A stretch of 64,000 bases of DNA, taken from positions 26,434,122 to 26,498,121 of the forward strand of contig CM055092.1 in the NCBI GenBank assembly GCA_029204225.1, written 5' to 3'. Shown piece by piece: positions 44,214 to 54,970 of this stretch. The notes below the pieces were generated by a model. It was given only the letters and a program-made list of their open reading frames with translations, ran no database searches and was not told the origin of the DNA. Position 1 is the stretch's first letter. Every line of letters starts with the position of its first letter. This stretch comes from Diphasiastrum complanatum (taxonomy: Eukaryota; Streptophyta; Lycopodiopsida; Lycopodiales; Lycopodiaceae). The translations under genes and the position numbers were made by a program.

Positions 44214-45448
44214 GTTGTGAGATTTATCCTCAAAATAAACTTAAGCTGTTTCCTATGGCCTTAACAGGCGCAACACAAGATTGGTACTATAACCAAGATG
44301 AAACTGAGCGTACAGATTGGGAGGTTGTTAAACGAGCCCTTATCACACGGTTCAAATTGTGGAAGTTTATGGAAGACCCTTTCCTACTTTTAAGTAAAAT
44401 TAAAATGGGAAAGCAGGAAATGGTTCGAAATTACATCAAAAGAGTGAAACGTCTTAGATCTGAATGTGAGCCCGAGCTGATTAATGAAAATGCCATGATT
44501 ATGTGGTTTTTGTCAGGTCTACCTAAATGGATCAGGCGTGAATTGAAACGCCATAATGAGTACGCACTTTTGCATAATGTGATGGACGATGTAATTCGGG
44601 AGGAGGATGAAGATTCAAATGACGAGCCGAATGTCAGTATGTTGCCTTATACAGCAGGGCAGACTACTATGACATCCACCACTATTGCATCAACGAATGC
44701 CAATGCTACTACAGAAATGATGCTCAATGAGTTCGAGAAACTTGGGAAGGCCCAACAGAAACAGATGGAAAACTTGCAGTTGCAATTTGATGAGAAGATC
44801 AAAGCATTGAAAAATTTCTACGGAGAAGTGAACAAGGAACTTGAGAAGTTTGCAAAGACTTTTCCTACCAGGGAAAATGTTTGGTGTTCTATTTGTACAG
44901 GAAATCATACAATGAACGAGTGTTCTCAATTGAAAAAATGAATGGAAATCAGTGTTTACCATCTATGTAATTCACTTGACCATGAGACTGTCTTTTGCAA
45001 CTTCAACCCTCAGATGATTCAGCAACGGTATGCCCAGATGGGATATCGAGATCCACAGTATGGAGGCAATCCAGCAGCAAGACTACGACAATCTACTCTT
45101 GGATACCCGAAGCATCTAGCCTTGTCTGCCCCACCAAACCACTCCGTTCCTCCTGCCAATTTGATGGAACCAGAACCTTACGGAAGTGCTGAGCAATGGA
45201 GCTATGGTAATGATCAGGAAGGTGGATCTTCAGAACAATATGCCATTTATGCTGCTGCTCAACAACAAGCCTCGAGAAATTGGGCTAGAGCACCACTTGG
45301 ATGCTTTGCATGTGGAGAAAATCACAGAGTTGCAGAATGTCCAAATAAAGAAAAATTTGTACCATTCTGTCATGACTGTGGATATGGGCATTGCTATAAA
45401 GACTGTCCAACAAGACCAAAGCCGCCACCAGCTACAGTCATGCCTTAA
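44214..45448 (+). pseudogene. E3 Gag with 13-residue zinc knuckles
   Basis: Gag is entered mid-domain at KLKLFPMALTGATQDWYYNQ (about 44233) and continues with RFKLWKFMEDPFLLLSKIKM, RNYIKRVKRLRSECEPELIN and WFLSGLPKWIRREL, the retrotransposon Gag core. A coiled-coil stretch follows (44700-44860). Knuckles: CSICTGNHTMNEC (44888-44926), YHLCNSLDHETVFC (first Cys is Tyr), CFACGENHRVAEC and CHDCGYGHCYKDC (45303-45408). Three of the four have CX2CX3HX4C, one residue shorter than the usual CX2CX4HX4C. A stop at 44939 splits the frame. No protease follows. Confidence 0.88.
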
Positions 45449-45495
45449 CTTATGATGGCAATGCAGAACTTACGGATGAACAGACTCTACATCAT

Positions 45496-45894
45496 ATGGA
45501 TCCGACCAGATTTGGAGTGCGTAATGTTCTTGATGAACCAACAATCAAATCGCCCAAAGCAGTTATATTGAAGGGAGATAGGATGACAGGTTTGATGACG
45601 AAGAAACAAGCAAAGCGACATTATAATACGGTCATGAAATGGGAAAATCCCCCTCAAAAGATTGATTTAAAGGAAGTGCCACCTCTATTGGATAAAGACA
45701 AAGGAAAAGTCAAGAATGATTATTCAAGTCAGATCTCTAGCAAGACACCATCGTCTAGGAGGTCTTTACTTGAGAAGAAAGATTTATCATCCCGGAAGTC
45801 ATCACCTCCACGATCAATTCCTGCTAAGAAGACTAAATGAAGATCCAAGACAAGTCCTTTCGAAAAAGAACAAGCAAATGTAGTCCAGCATGAT
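45496..45894 (+). pseudogene. E3 linker between Gag and RT
   Basis: A 114-codon frame (45496-45840) rich in Lys, Ser and Pro, with VILKGDRMTGLMTKKQAKRH, continues after a TGA at 45838 toward RT. In an intact gypsy element this is where the protease would be encoded. No D(S/T)G motif is visible on any plus frame here. Confidence 0.5.
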
Positions 45895-47627
45895 ATGTCA
45901 GAGCATTTTAAACGATATACACTGGATGATGTGGTTATCATGTTACCTAAAGCACATCGTGAACCTGAAGAACACATGCCGGAATCTAAAGAGGTTTACG
46001 ATGGCCCAGCTAGGACGCAGCCAATGAATCTTGCAGATCCAGGAGAACCAGAAAAGATTGTACAAGTGGGATCACAACTTACTCCTGAACAGTATCAAGC
46101 ACTCCGTTTGCTACTTATTAGGTATCAAGATTGTTTTGCATGGACTTATCAAGATTTGAAGGGTATTCCGACATTAGTCATTGAACATACCATACCTTCA
46201 GTACTTGATGAAGTACCAAAGGTTACAAAGTTCTATCACTGTAAACCTAATGTGGCAGATCTGATAAAGAAAGAACTTTAGAGATTGCTTGATGTCGATT
46301 TCATTTATGAGATCGAGCATATTGAATGGATTTCATTGATTGTCATTGTTCCTAGAAAAAATGAGAAATTGCGAATCTGTGTGAATCTCAAAGCATTGAA
46401 TAAAGTGACACGGAAGGATCACTTTCCGTTGCCTTTTACTGAAAGCATTTTGGATCATCTTGCTGGAGCGGAAGCTTATAGTTTCCTGGATGGATTTAGT
46501 GGTTACAACCAGGTTAAGATTGCACCTGCCGATCGCCACAAAATTGCTTTTGCAACAAAATGGGACACCTATGCTTACAAAGTAATGCCGTTTGGACTCT
46601 GTAATGCACCAAGTTCATTCCAAAGAGTAATGCAATTTGCCTTTAAAGATTATCTGCAGAAATTTCTTGAAATTTACTTGGACAACTTGGGAGTTCATAC
46701 TACAGATACAGACCACCTGGATCGATTGGAGAAAGTCTTTGAAAGATGCCGCAAATATTAGATTTCTCTAAATCCAGAAAAATGCCAGATATGGGTTTTT
46801 CACGGAGTGGTGCTTGGACATGTGATACCAAGACATGGTATTGCCACCGATTATTCTAAGATCAAAGTTATTGTGGAATTGCCACCGCCAGCAACAATTC
46901 GAGGAGTTTGTGTTTATGGGTCATGCGAACTACTATCGAATTTTTATTATCTTCTTTGCGGATTTAGCACGACCTATATACAAATTAACTATTGTTCCTA
47001 TTTGGACAGTAGAGATGTTAGAAGCCTTTGAAAAGTTAAAAAAAGCATTATCTTTAGCACCAATACTGCGTTCTCCAAATTGGACATTAGAGTTTCATGT
47101 TCATACGGACGCCTCAAAATACACCATTGGATCAGTTTTAACGCAGCCAGGTAAGAAGGATTATCCTATACGATTTGCAAGCAGACAACTTACAGATCCA
47201 GAGAAGAATTATTCAACAATAAAACGTGAAGCGCTAGCCATGATTTTTTCTGTTCGAAAATTTTGTTACTATCTCATGGAAATGCACTTTGCATTTTATA
47301 TAGATCAACAATCGACTTTACTTGGTAAATAAGACGTGTAATACTTGACGTATTGCAAGATGGTTATTATTATTGACTGAATTTGACTTTCAGATTGTGG
47401 TCAGAAAGGGGAAGCAACATTATCTAGTCGATCACGAATCACGAATTGAATCCGCACCAGTTAATACTGAAGTGGATGATGAACTGCCAGATTCTATGTT
47501 GTTCTATGTTGAAGCAGTACCTGAGTGGGCGGCAGATATTGTTGAGTACCTAATGCTAGGACAACCGAATGACTCTTTGACAAAAGTACTATCCATCGTG
47601 ATGTCCCATCTACAACGGACATCATGA
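45895..47627 (+). pseudogene. E3 reverse transcriptase and RNase H
   Basis: RT runs from YQDCFAWTYQDLKGIPTLVI (46120) through a TAG at 46279, DFIYEIEHIEWISLIVIVPR, KLRICVNLKALNKVT, FSGYNQVKIAPADRHKIAFA and VMPFGLCNAPSSFQRVMQFA. The active-site YxDD reads YLDN at 46675-46686, so the second catalytic Asp is Asn. A TAG at 46759 and a frame change lead to ISLNPEKCQIWVFHGVVLGH and the connection. RNase H (46835-47332) shows FHVHTDASKYTIGSVLTQPG, IRFASRQLTDPEKNYSTIKR and EALAMIFSVRKF, so its Asp and Glu are present. The tail (47373-47627) has DFQIVVRKGKQHYLVDHESR and then joins the third ORF with no integrase. Confidence 0.92.
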
Positions 47628-50389
47628 TTCTTCCTAGCACAAGCATGGTCACTCAGTGGATGACCCTTGCAGAGCTTCTACTTACTGCAATGGGTATTCA
47701 TGAGCGAGCCTTTTCGGGACGCATCAATATGGATTTCATCACTCTTGCCTTCAGTACGTGGAAGGAAGAGAAATCCAAGTTTTACATCACCTTCCAAGGA
47801 GCCACGCACAAGGTTCGCGTCACTGAGGCCGCACTTGCAGCTATAGGAATTTCATCCGGTACGCATGCCTCACCCAATCACAAGCACGTCAAACAAGCCA
47901 TCAAGCCATACATTGACCTCACCAACGATCTGCATTGGACTAATGATGGTTGCCTTCTGGAAGCCATCACTGAGCCTTACATCCATGCCGCTGTCCAATT
48001 GTTGAATGATTTCCTGATGGTTGGCAACCTCAGAAAAGACCGCATCACATCTCAAATCCTTCACAAGACAGTGGAGTCCCACATCAAATTGGCCAAAGCC
48101 CCTCTTGAACCATATAACTGGTTCAAGATTGTTTCTGGTGAGCTCAAGCGAGCTATTAAGGCCAATACAAAGCAACAGTTTGCCGTAGGCTCTCTATTGT
48201 CCCTCTTAGCCGCTTCTCACCTAGAAAACAGAATCCATGGCTTCCACTTGGATTCTGTGCTTTCGGTTTACGAAGAAGCACCAGCCGAGTCATCTCACCA
48301 GGCCTCAAGTTCTCTAGTCGTTGTCTTCCACACAGCGAGATCGTAATTCCTGACTCACCTTCCGCGTCACGACGTCGTACTAGGCATACCTTGTCAGCTG
48401 TGCTTCCACCCCCTGTTGTTGTTTGCATTGAACTTCCCATTCCCCTCGCCTCTGATGCTTCCCTCGCCTCTGCTCCCATACAAGGCAGTCTGTGACCATT
48501 GGGCCTACCATTCCCATCACAGCTGCCCAGGCCGCCTCACCCCCGCACACCAAAGCAACCTCACCCAACACACAGTTTTTCATGGATATGTTCAATGATT
48601 CCGACCCCTTTGGGGCCATCAAAATCTTTGAAATGCCCCAAAGCCCACCACCCTTTGAACCCCATTCCCCTGGAAGAGGATTCGGGCATATCCATGAAGC
48701 TACTGTTGGTGTCGAAGATGCCAGTCAGCAACCACCCACACATGGTAGCCCAGCCACATTTTGGGTCGACAAAACTGTCAAGTCACCAAAGCAGTTCGAC
48801 GCCACGGTGCCTGAAGGGTTTGAAGACGAGGATATTTTTGAAGAAGAAGGGACTTTGGCACCTATTCCACGCCTACCACGGACAGTACCATCAAGATCTC
48901 CTGCTGCTGCCACCTCCACGACTATCAATTCTGGTGATGCTCTCGGGTTAGTTTCAAGCCTTGGGCAAGTGATCCAATCTATGCTGGATAAAAAAAAGAA
49001 AATGGAACAAAGGATCTCTGTTTTAGGATCCGAAAACACTCTGATCAGCCAAAAAATTGTCCAGCTGGATCGAGAGGTGAAGATAGCAAAGCAACATGAA
49101 GAAAAGGCTGAAAGCGAAAAGACATTGGCCCAGCAACAAGATGATCACTTGGAAACCTACATCAGCTCCCTGCAAAATGCCCTGACAACCGCACAAGATC
49201 AGATAGATAAGGCAGTGCAAGATGCTAAGCAACAGGTGCAACTGCTGAAGGGGCAATTACAAATGGCCGAACAAGATCGCACACGACTTCAAGGTGAATT
49301 GGATGTGACCACCCTTGAGCGTGATGCATATCAAACACAAATACCCAATCATCCGGTCACACCGACGGAGATTGCATATTTGTTCAAGAAAATGGAAACA
49401 TACAAAGATGCCTATGAAAAAGCTGTCGCTCAAGTGTTGGAAGCCGGACCACAAATCCCCATCCCGGTCATGCCGCAATTCTCCCCTTTGCGCCAAAAAA
49501 CTGTACAGACGGATACAGGGGTTGATTGAGCATGGACCAGGGGGGAGCTCCAGATCTAGCAGATCAACCGCCAACTATACCGACAGTACAAGCGGGTGCA
49601 TCCTCATCAAGGACAAGCCATTTATTCAGAAGGCCCATCAGCGTCGAGGATCCAGACCTTCTTAAAGCAGCATCCACATGAGTTCTCGCGTGGTGGACGG
49701 GTTCTCACATTTAAGACCTCCGAGATCGAGACCGGCAAAGAATTGGACAAAATACCTGCACTGGGAGAGTAGCCGACATGGAGAATCATGGTTTTTGAGA
49801 AAACTCCGAAATCAATTAGGAGTTACGTCGCCAGCCCTCGCCAGTTGCGGGTAGACCCTTATTACGTGCCAATGCCGCGAAGACAAAAATGGAAAGATTT
49901 GGGATTGGGTATGGATAAAATCACCATCCATACACCCAATTGGCCAATCATCCACCAGCCTTACAACTGGAATATTTCAGTGATTTCCACCGGGCCTTAC
50001 AGGGATTTTAGAGAGAGTATGTCCACTCTCCGGATCCAACGGTGCGACAATCGACAATGTTTGCAAAAGATCTAACGCTGTTGGCGTCAGTGGCAACCAA
50101 ATGGGACGATTGCCTTCCTACCTTGGCATTTGATCCAAATAAGCCGATGGCCTCAGAGCAAATCAAAGATCAGCTGCCGATTGCTCGACTGTATTTCCGT
50201 GCGGCTATGATGGGAGGCTCTTGGGAATCCCGCTTCACCTCATGGACAACATCCAAGTGGATTGCCGGAGCCCACCGTTGTTTCCTGCAGCATAATTTGG
50301 ATTTCAATATTGCACACCTTGACTTTATGGAGAAGGTGCAATATCATTTAATTAAGATTCGACGCGAAGCCAATAAAAGTCCCCAATAA
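47624..50389 (+). pseudogene. third ORF of gypsy element E3 (ORF3-C)
   Basis: Large gene between RNase H and the 3' LTR, in four frame-shifted pieces. 47624-48346: N-terminal domain (WMTLAELLLTAMGIHERAFS, INMDFITLAFSTWKEEKSKF, DGCLLEAITEPYIHAAVQLL, FLMVGNLRKDRITSQI). 48340-48500: basic/Pro linker with SASRRRTRHT. 48492-49529: Pro-rich start, then a coiled coil of ~150 residues (48950-49330, for example KMEQRISVLGSENTLISQKI and QVQLLKGQLQMAEQDRTRLQ). 49532-49680: Pro/Ser linker. 49788-50389: C-terminal domain (LRVDPYYVPMPRRQKW; IARLYFRAAMMGGSWESRFT; FLQHNLDFNIAHLDFMEKVQ). No signal peptide or membrane segment is visible. The N-terminal part matches ORF3-B and the C-terminal part matches ORF3-D. 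Function unknown; the position parallels Athila-type extra ORFs. Confidence 0.82.
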
Positions 50390-50439
50390 CTGCATATTGC
50401 AGGTGTCGTGGGACTACCACCAGTTTTGGTGGGGGATAC
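50390..50439 (+). promoter_or_regulatory. polypurine tract of E3
   Basis: GGTGGGGGATAC (about 50428-50439) lies immediately before the 3' LTR start TGTTAG, 50 bases after the third-ORF stop. Confidence 0.8.
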
Positions 50440-51196
50440 TGTTAGAGGGTTTGTGGATCCCTAGGCAACCCTAACCCTAGTTAATAAGTGAGAGGGATTT
50501 GGCACCCTGCGTGTGTAAGTCGAACCCAATGATCACATAGTTATTTGATTAATTAGAAACTCAATAAAAGGTCTTTAGGCCTTTTTGCGGGACTTTTAAT
50601 GTTGCAGGGCCTAAATGTCAAGTTAGTGAATAAAGTTGGGTTTCCCTCCAATTTTGATGGTTCTCACACTTTTTAAAATTTGATTAAAAAGAGAGGCAAG
50701 ACTAGACCAATAGGATTCAGAGGCTAGGGTCCTCTTCCCTACTATTAAAAGGGACCAACTCGAGTTGCTCCTCATGTTCATTTCCCGATTTCAATAAAGC
50801 AGATTGGTTCTCTTTAGAAATGGATTGATGAATGTCCTTGCTCTTCCTCTCTTTTCCTCCATTTTTCATGCTTTCTTTGGTATTTGCTAATTGTTAGATT
50901 TGATCATTATTGGGATTGCTATTTCTTATGCTTTTTGTGAGAGAGAAAGGGAGAGAGAGAAGAGTAAGTTTCTATCATTGTTGTGGATTTAGGGTTAATG
51001 GAAGTAGGGTTAATGGGTGTAGTGTTAATGCTTAGTGTTAATGGATGTTAGTGTTAGATCCTCCATTCTGTTGAAATCTGAACTATACTATCGCTCTCAT
51101 GGGAACGAACCTCCGCGTGACAACTAACTCCGTCTCTTTGATGCTAGATTGACTAGATCTTGGATTCAGGTTAGGCAAGGAAAGAAACCCACTACA
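50440..51196 (+). repeat. 3' LTR of E3
   Basis: It begins TGTTAGAGGGTTTGTGG and ends CCCACTACA, 757 bp, and is followed by the CTTAG duplication. Its tail (50957-51196) is absent from the 5' LTR. It has a TATTAAAAGG promoter-like box near 50742 and a CAATAAAGC polyadenylation-like signal near 50791. Confidence 0.93.
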
Positions 51197-51201
51197 CTTA
51201 G
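51197..51201. repeat. target-site duplication CTTAG, right
   Basis: Partner of 43687-43691. Confidence 0.93.
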
Positions 51202-51376
51202 CCTTTGCAATTAATCAAAAATTTGATTAAAACAAATTTATGCATTGTGAAAGGCAAGTTAGCTTAGAGTACCTAAGTTAAAAAGACTGCTAAAGGCCCA
51301 AGTTGAAAATGCCTAGTTCATTTGTATTTGTGTACTTATATCTCATTTTAGAGATAGAAAGTCTGAATCCCCTCCA

Positions 51377-51934
<558 letters not shown>

Positions 51935-52985
51935 TAAGAATGTAGAGAGAACATCATTAGACTGCCCAACTTCAATTTTGGACAGCCACTTCTGAGATAA
52001 ACCAATGACTCTGAAATTCAAAATGAAGTGGGTGGGAAACCCGAGGCTGTGTCCTCGCGCAAATGTCATTGTGTTGCGTCGCGTCGTGCCTCGCCACATG
52101 CGGAAGGCAAGTGGAGTGAGCACATGTGGAGGAGGAAAATAGATTGCCTCTAGTAAAAGGAGTGTAGTATCTCTTTACACCATTACGTGGATCATGAAAA
52201 ATATCACACTTTTTCTTTTTGGATCACTTTAATCCGATGCACGGTTAAAAAAGTTATGGCAGTTTGAAGATTCATACCCTACCTGATATCGGAGCCGAGC
52301 GACCAATGAGCATAATGCTCTGGTCTCGTGGCTAAGATATTGTACAATCTGTTTACACAATTGCGTAGATAATGAAAAAGTGCACCCTTTTGCTTTTTGA
52401 ATCACTTCAATCCGATGCATGATTAAAAAGTTATGGTACTTTGAAGATTCATACCCTACCTGATATCATAGCCGAGCGACCATGATATGTTCTCATTGAA
52501 TATAATACTTTGGTCGCACGGCTGAGATATCAGCGCCAAGCGACCCATGACCTTTTCTCACTGAACATAATGCTCTGGTCGCGTGGCTGCGATACTGGAG
52601 CTGCGCGATTAGAGCATTATGTTCAGTGAGAAGAGGCCATGGGTCGCTCGGCTCCGATATCAAGGAGGGTATGAATTTTCAAATGGCCATAACTTTTTAA
52701 CCGTGTGTCGGATTGAAGTGATCCAAAAAGAAAAAGTGTGCATTTTTCATTATCTACACAATGGTGTAAACAGATGCTACAATATCTCAGCCACGCAACC
52801 AGAGCGTTATGTTCAGTGTGAACAGGTTGCCTTCCGCATGTGGCGAGGCACGATGCGATGCGATGACATATGTGCTAGGACACGTCCTCGGGTTTCCCAC
52901 CCACTTCATTTTGAATTTTAGTGTCATTGGTTTATCTCAGAAGTGGCTGTTCGAAATTGAAGTTGGGCTACCACCGTTACGGTCT
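51935..52985. repeat. large imperfect inverted repeat
   Basis: The right arm (52613-52985) reads on the plus strand what the left arm (52600-51935) reads on the minus strand. Shared blocks: GGGTTTCCCACCCACTTCAT, GTCATTGGTTTATCTCAGAA, CTTCCGCATGTGGCGAGGCA, CGGATTGAAGTGATCC and CGCTCGGCTCCGATATCA. The left arm holds two tandem copies of the middle module (around 52210-52330 and 52390-52500), the right arm one. The loop is very short. No transposase or target duplication was identified. Confidence 0.85.
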
Positions 52986-53085
52986 AGCACACATGGAAAC
53001 ACACCATTGGGCCATGTGGACATAGAACCTTTGAAAAGTAAAAAAAAGCATCCTTACAGAAGGCCCTTTTGGATTCAAGAGTTCC

Positions 53086-53285
53086 CCTAATGTTAGTTGG
53101 GTTTCCCTCCAGTTTGCATGGTTCCCACTCTTTATTAAATCTGAATAATTAGGGAGGCAGAAATGGACCAATAGGATTCAGAGGCCAGGGTCCTCCTCTC
53201 TACTATAAAAAGGGACCAACTCGAGTTTCCTACACATGTACATATCTTCATTTCAATACAGCAGATTGGCTCTCTTGTGAAATGG
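53086..53285 (+). repeat. fragment of an E3-family LTR
   Basis: GTTGGGTTTCCCTCCAGTTT through CCAATAGGATTCAGAGGCCA, CTACTATAAAAAGGGACCAA and CAGATTGGCTCTCTT matches 43889-44070 of the E3 LTR. It begins and ends inside the LTR, so it is a truncated, older relative. Confidence 0.85.
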
Positions 53286-53409
53286 AGCAAGAATAATATT
53301 ATTACCCAAAAGTTGAAAAGACTCAATAAGAGACTCATGATGATAGCTCACATATGAATGAGAGACCATTATTTTATGTTCAAGAAAAAAGAACATCAAC
53401 TAGATATGC

Positions 53410-53765
53410 AATGCAAATCCAACAATCTATAGATATGAGAATATTGTTGCATATTATTGTGCCATAAGTTATCTAATAACTACAAGAATAGTTTGTCTTG
53501 TAATCATAAATTGGACTAAATGACCCATTATATATGAATATGATTAGTAGTGTATTGATGACATTTTAGAGATGTTGCTTAGGGGAATTCTGGTTTGAGG
53601 AACAATGCCAATGTATGGAGTCAACTCCTTGAGATATAACCAAAAGTTGCACCAATATTACAATTTATGCCAAGTCAATAATTAGTAGGAGTAGGATATA
53701 TTTGTATTTCTTGTCATGAATTCTACAACTACTTAGATTTAACTCCTATGCAATTCTAACTTGCA
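53410..53765 (-). pseudogene. Gnk2/DUF26-like pseudogene, tandem copy
   Basis: Aligned at the DNA level with the intact gene at 54640-55010. AATCCAACAATCTATAGATA matches AACTCCAACAATCTGTAGCT; ATAGTTTGTCTTGTAATCAT matches GAAGTTTGTCTTGTAATTAT; the start region is also shared. A start-like ATG lies near 53721 on the minus strand but a stop follows within about 12 codons, inside the would-be signal peptide, and further indels occur. It is a dead duplicate about 1.2 kb downstream of the intact gene. Confidence 0.75.
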
Positions 53766-54553
53766 GGCTAAATACCAAAACCCTTAGTCACATAGCCACC
53801 CATCATCTCTCCAAAAGGGCTAGTACTAGGGGATATCAATTGTAATAATATTCTAAGCTCATATGGAGGCAGAAATAGGTCCATTATCTTATCAAAGGCA
53901 AAGTGGACAACTTGCTCTTTTTTGAGACCTTCATGCAACATTATGCTTGTGTTAGCACCTCTTTGACAACATTGTCATACAAGTAAATATAGAGAACAAA
54001 GGGCCCCTCCAACTGAGCCTTTGATACCATGCGAAAAGAATTGGCCCACACTCAGGCAACATACTAGGAGCCAACTCTAATGGGCCCCCGTGTTTCCTCT
54101 ACGGACATTTTATATTGGCATATAAGCCCATTTATGAGAAATAGTCCATAGAAAATTAAGAACCTTCAAAACTTGCAAGTTTTTTAGGATAACTCAAAAA
54201 AGGCTTCATGAACACTCAACTTAATCATCTATAAATTATTGGAAAAAAAAAAAGTAGCATTGTGCTAGTCATGGTGTTGAAAATTTGTTGAGAAATTATA
54301 CTAAGTCTACAACAGACACAACAGAGAATAAAAAAGGACTCGAAGCAATGGAGTAGTTGTTGCTCAACTACATTATATCAATGGTGAGCAAAGAAAAGAC
54401 AATAGCTACTACCATAGAATTGAAAGTAGGAAGTAAAGACTACAATTATTCGTCAGCTCATAAGCCCCCTAGATTGAGTGATGGTGCAAAGTTTCTAAAA
54501 GCATATTTTGATAGAATTGCAGAACAACAACCAAAAGCTAAGTCACTTTTTGC
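53766..54553. other. intergenic between the Gnk2-like pair
   Basis: It includes a plus frame (54357-54557) of 66 codons without known similarity. No repeat or element ends were recognised. Confidence 0.4.
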
Positions 54554-54970
54554 TTAGAATTCAAAATGTTCATAATGAAGTACACAATCTTCGAGTTTGG
54601 CTGTGAGTCCAATGGCATGAGCTGTGTCTCCCCAAACTACACTTTTGAGATAAGAAGTGCAACTCCAACAATCTGTAGCTATGAGAGCCTGGTTGCATTT
54701 CATCTCACCATAAGCTGTTTGATTACCACAAGAGAAGTTTGTCTTGTAATTATATCCTGTGGTCAGTGGCACATTAGATACAAGTTTGGCAAGTAATGCA
54801 TCGATGACATGCCAGAGAATATCACCAGGGATAGTCTGTGTTGAGGTCCAATTCCAACTTATAAAGGTGGAATTGAACCCTTGAGACACAACCGGAAGCT
54901 GTGCCACTGTTATAATATATGCTAAGCCAACAATTGCTACAGAGACAGAGATCACATTATGTCTCTCCAT
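54554..54970 (-). CDS. secreted Gnk2/DUF26 (ginkbilobin-like) protein
   Basis: Intact 138-residue protein. Residues 1-30 form a signal peptide (basic start, hydrophobic core ISVSVAIVGLAYIITVA). The mature part follows the ginkbilobin/DUF26 plan: TTGYNYKTNFSCGNQTAYGE, then C92-x8-C101-x2-C104 (CNQALIATDCWSC), and a final Cys129 before LHYEHFEF. Four N-glycosylation sequons (N33, N40, N78, N83) suit an apoplastic protein. Family members are secreted mannose-binding antifungal proteins or ectodomains of cysteine-rich receptor kinases; one domain and no membrane segment points to the secreted class. Two Cys that normally pair (near the N-terminus and after the C-x2-C) are replaced, and C81 is extra. 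A TATATATG box lies ~105 bp upstream (55082-55075, minus). The start follows from the signal peptide. Confidence 0.85.
   Translation of the reverse strand: MERHNVISVSVAIVGLAYIITVAQLPVVSQGFNSTFISWNWTSTQTIPGDILWHVIDALLAKLVSNVPLTTGYNYKTNFSCGNQTAYGEMKCNQALIATDCWSCTSYLKSVVWGDTAHAIGLTAKLEDCVLHYEHFEF

Larger units (their letters stand above)
43692..51196 (+). mobile_element. gypsy element E3, complete insertion lacking protease and integrase
   Basis: Two LTRs in the same orientation (43692-44213, 50440-51196) and flanking CTTAG duplications define a 7,505-bp insertion. Internal order: Gag, RT, RNase H, third ORF, polypurine tract. The 5' LTR is fused by deletion to the middle of Gag at about 44213, removing the LTR end, primer site and Gag start. 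No protease DSG motif lies between Gag and RT, and no integrase lies between RNase H and the third ORF. Confidence 0.93.

Noticed and set aside
54357-54557. 66-codon plus-strand frame beside the Gnk2-like gene
   Set aside because: No recognisable motif or signal, and length is compatible with chance in AT-rich DNA.
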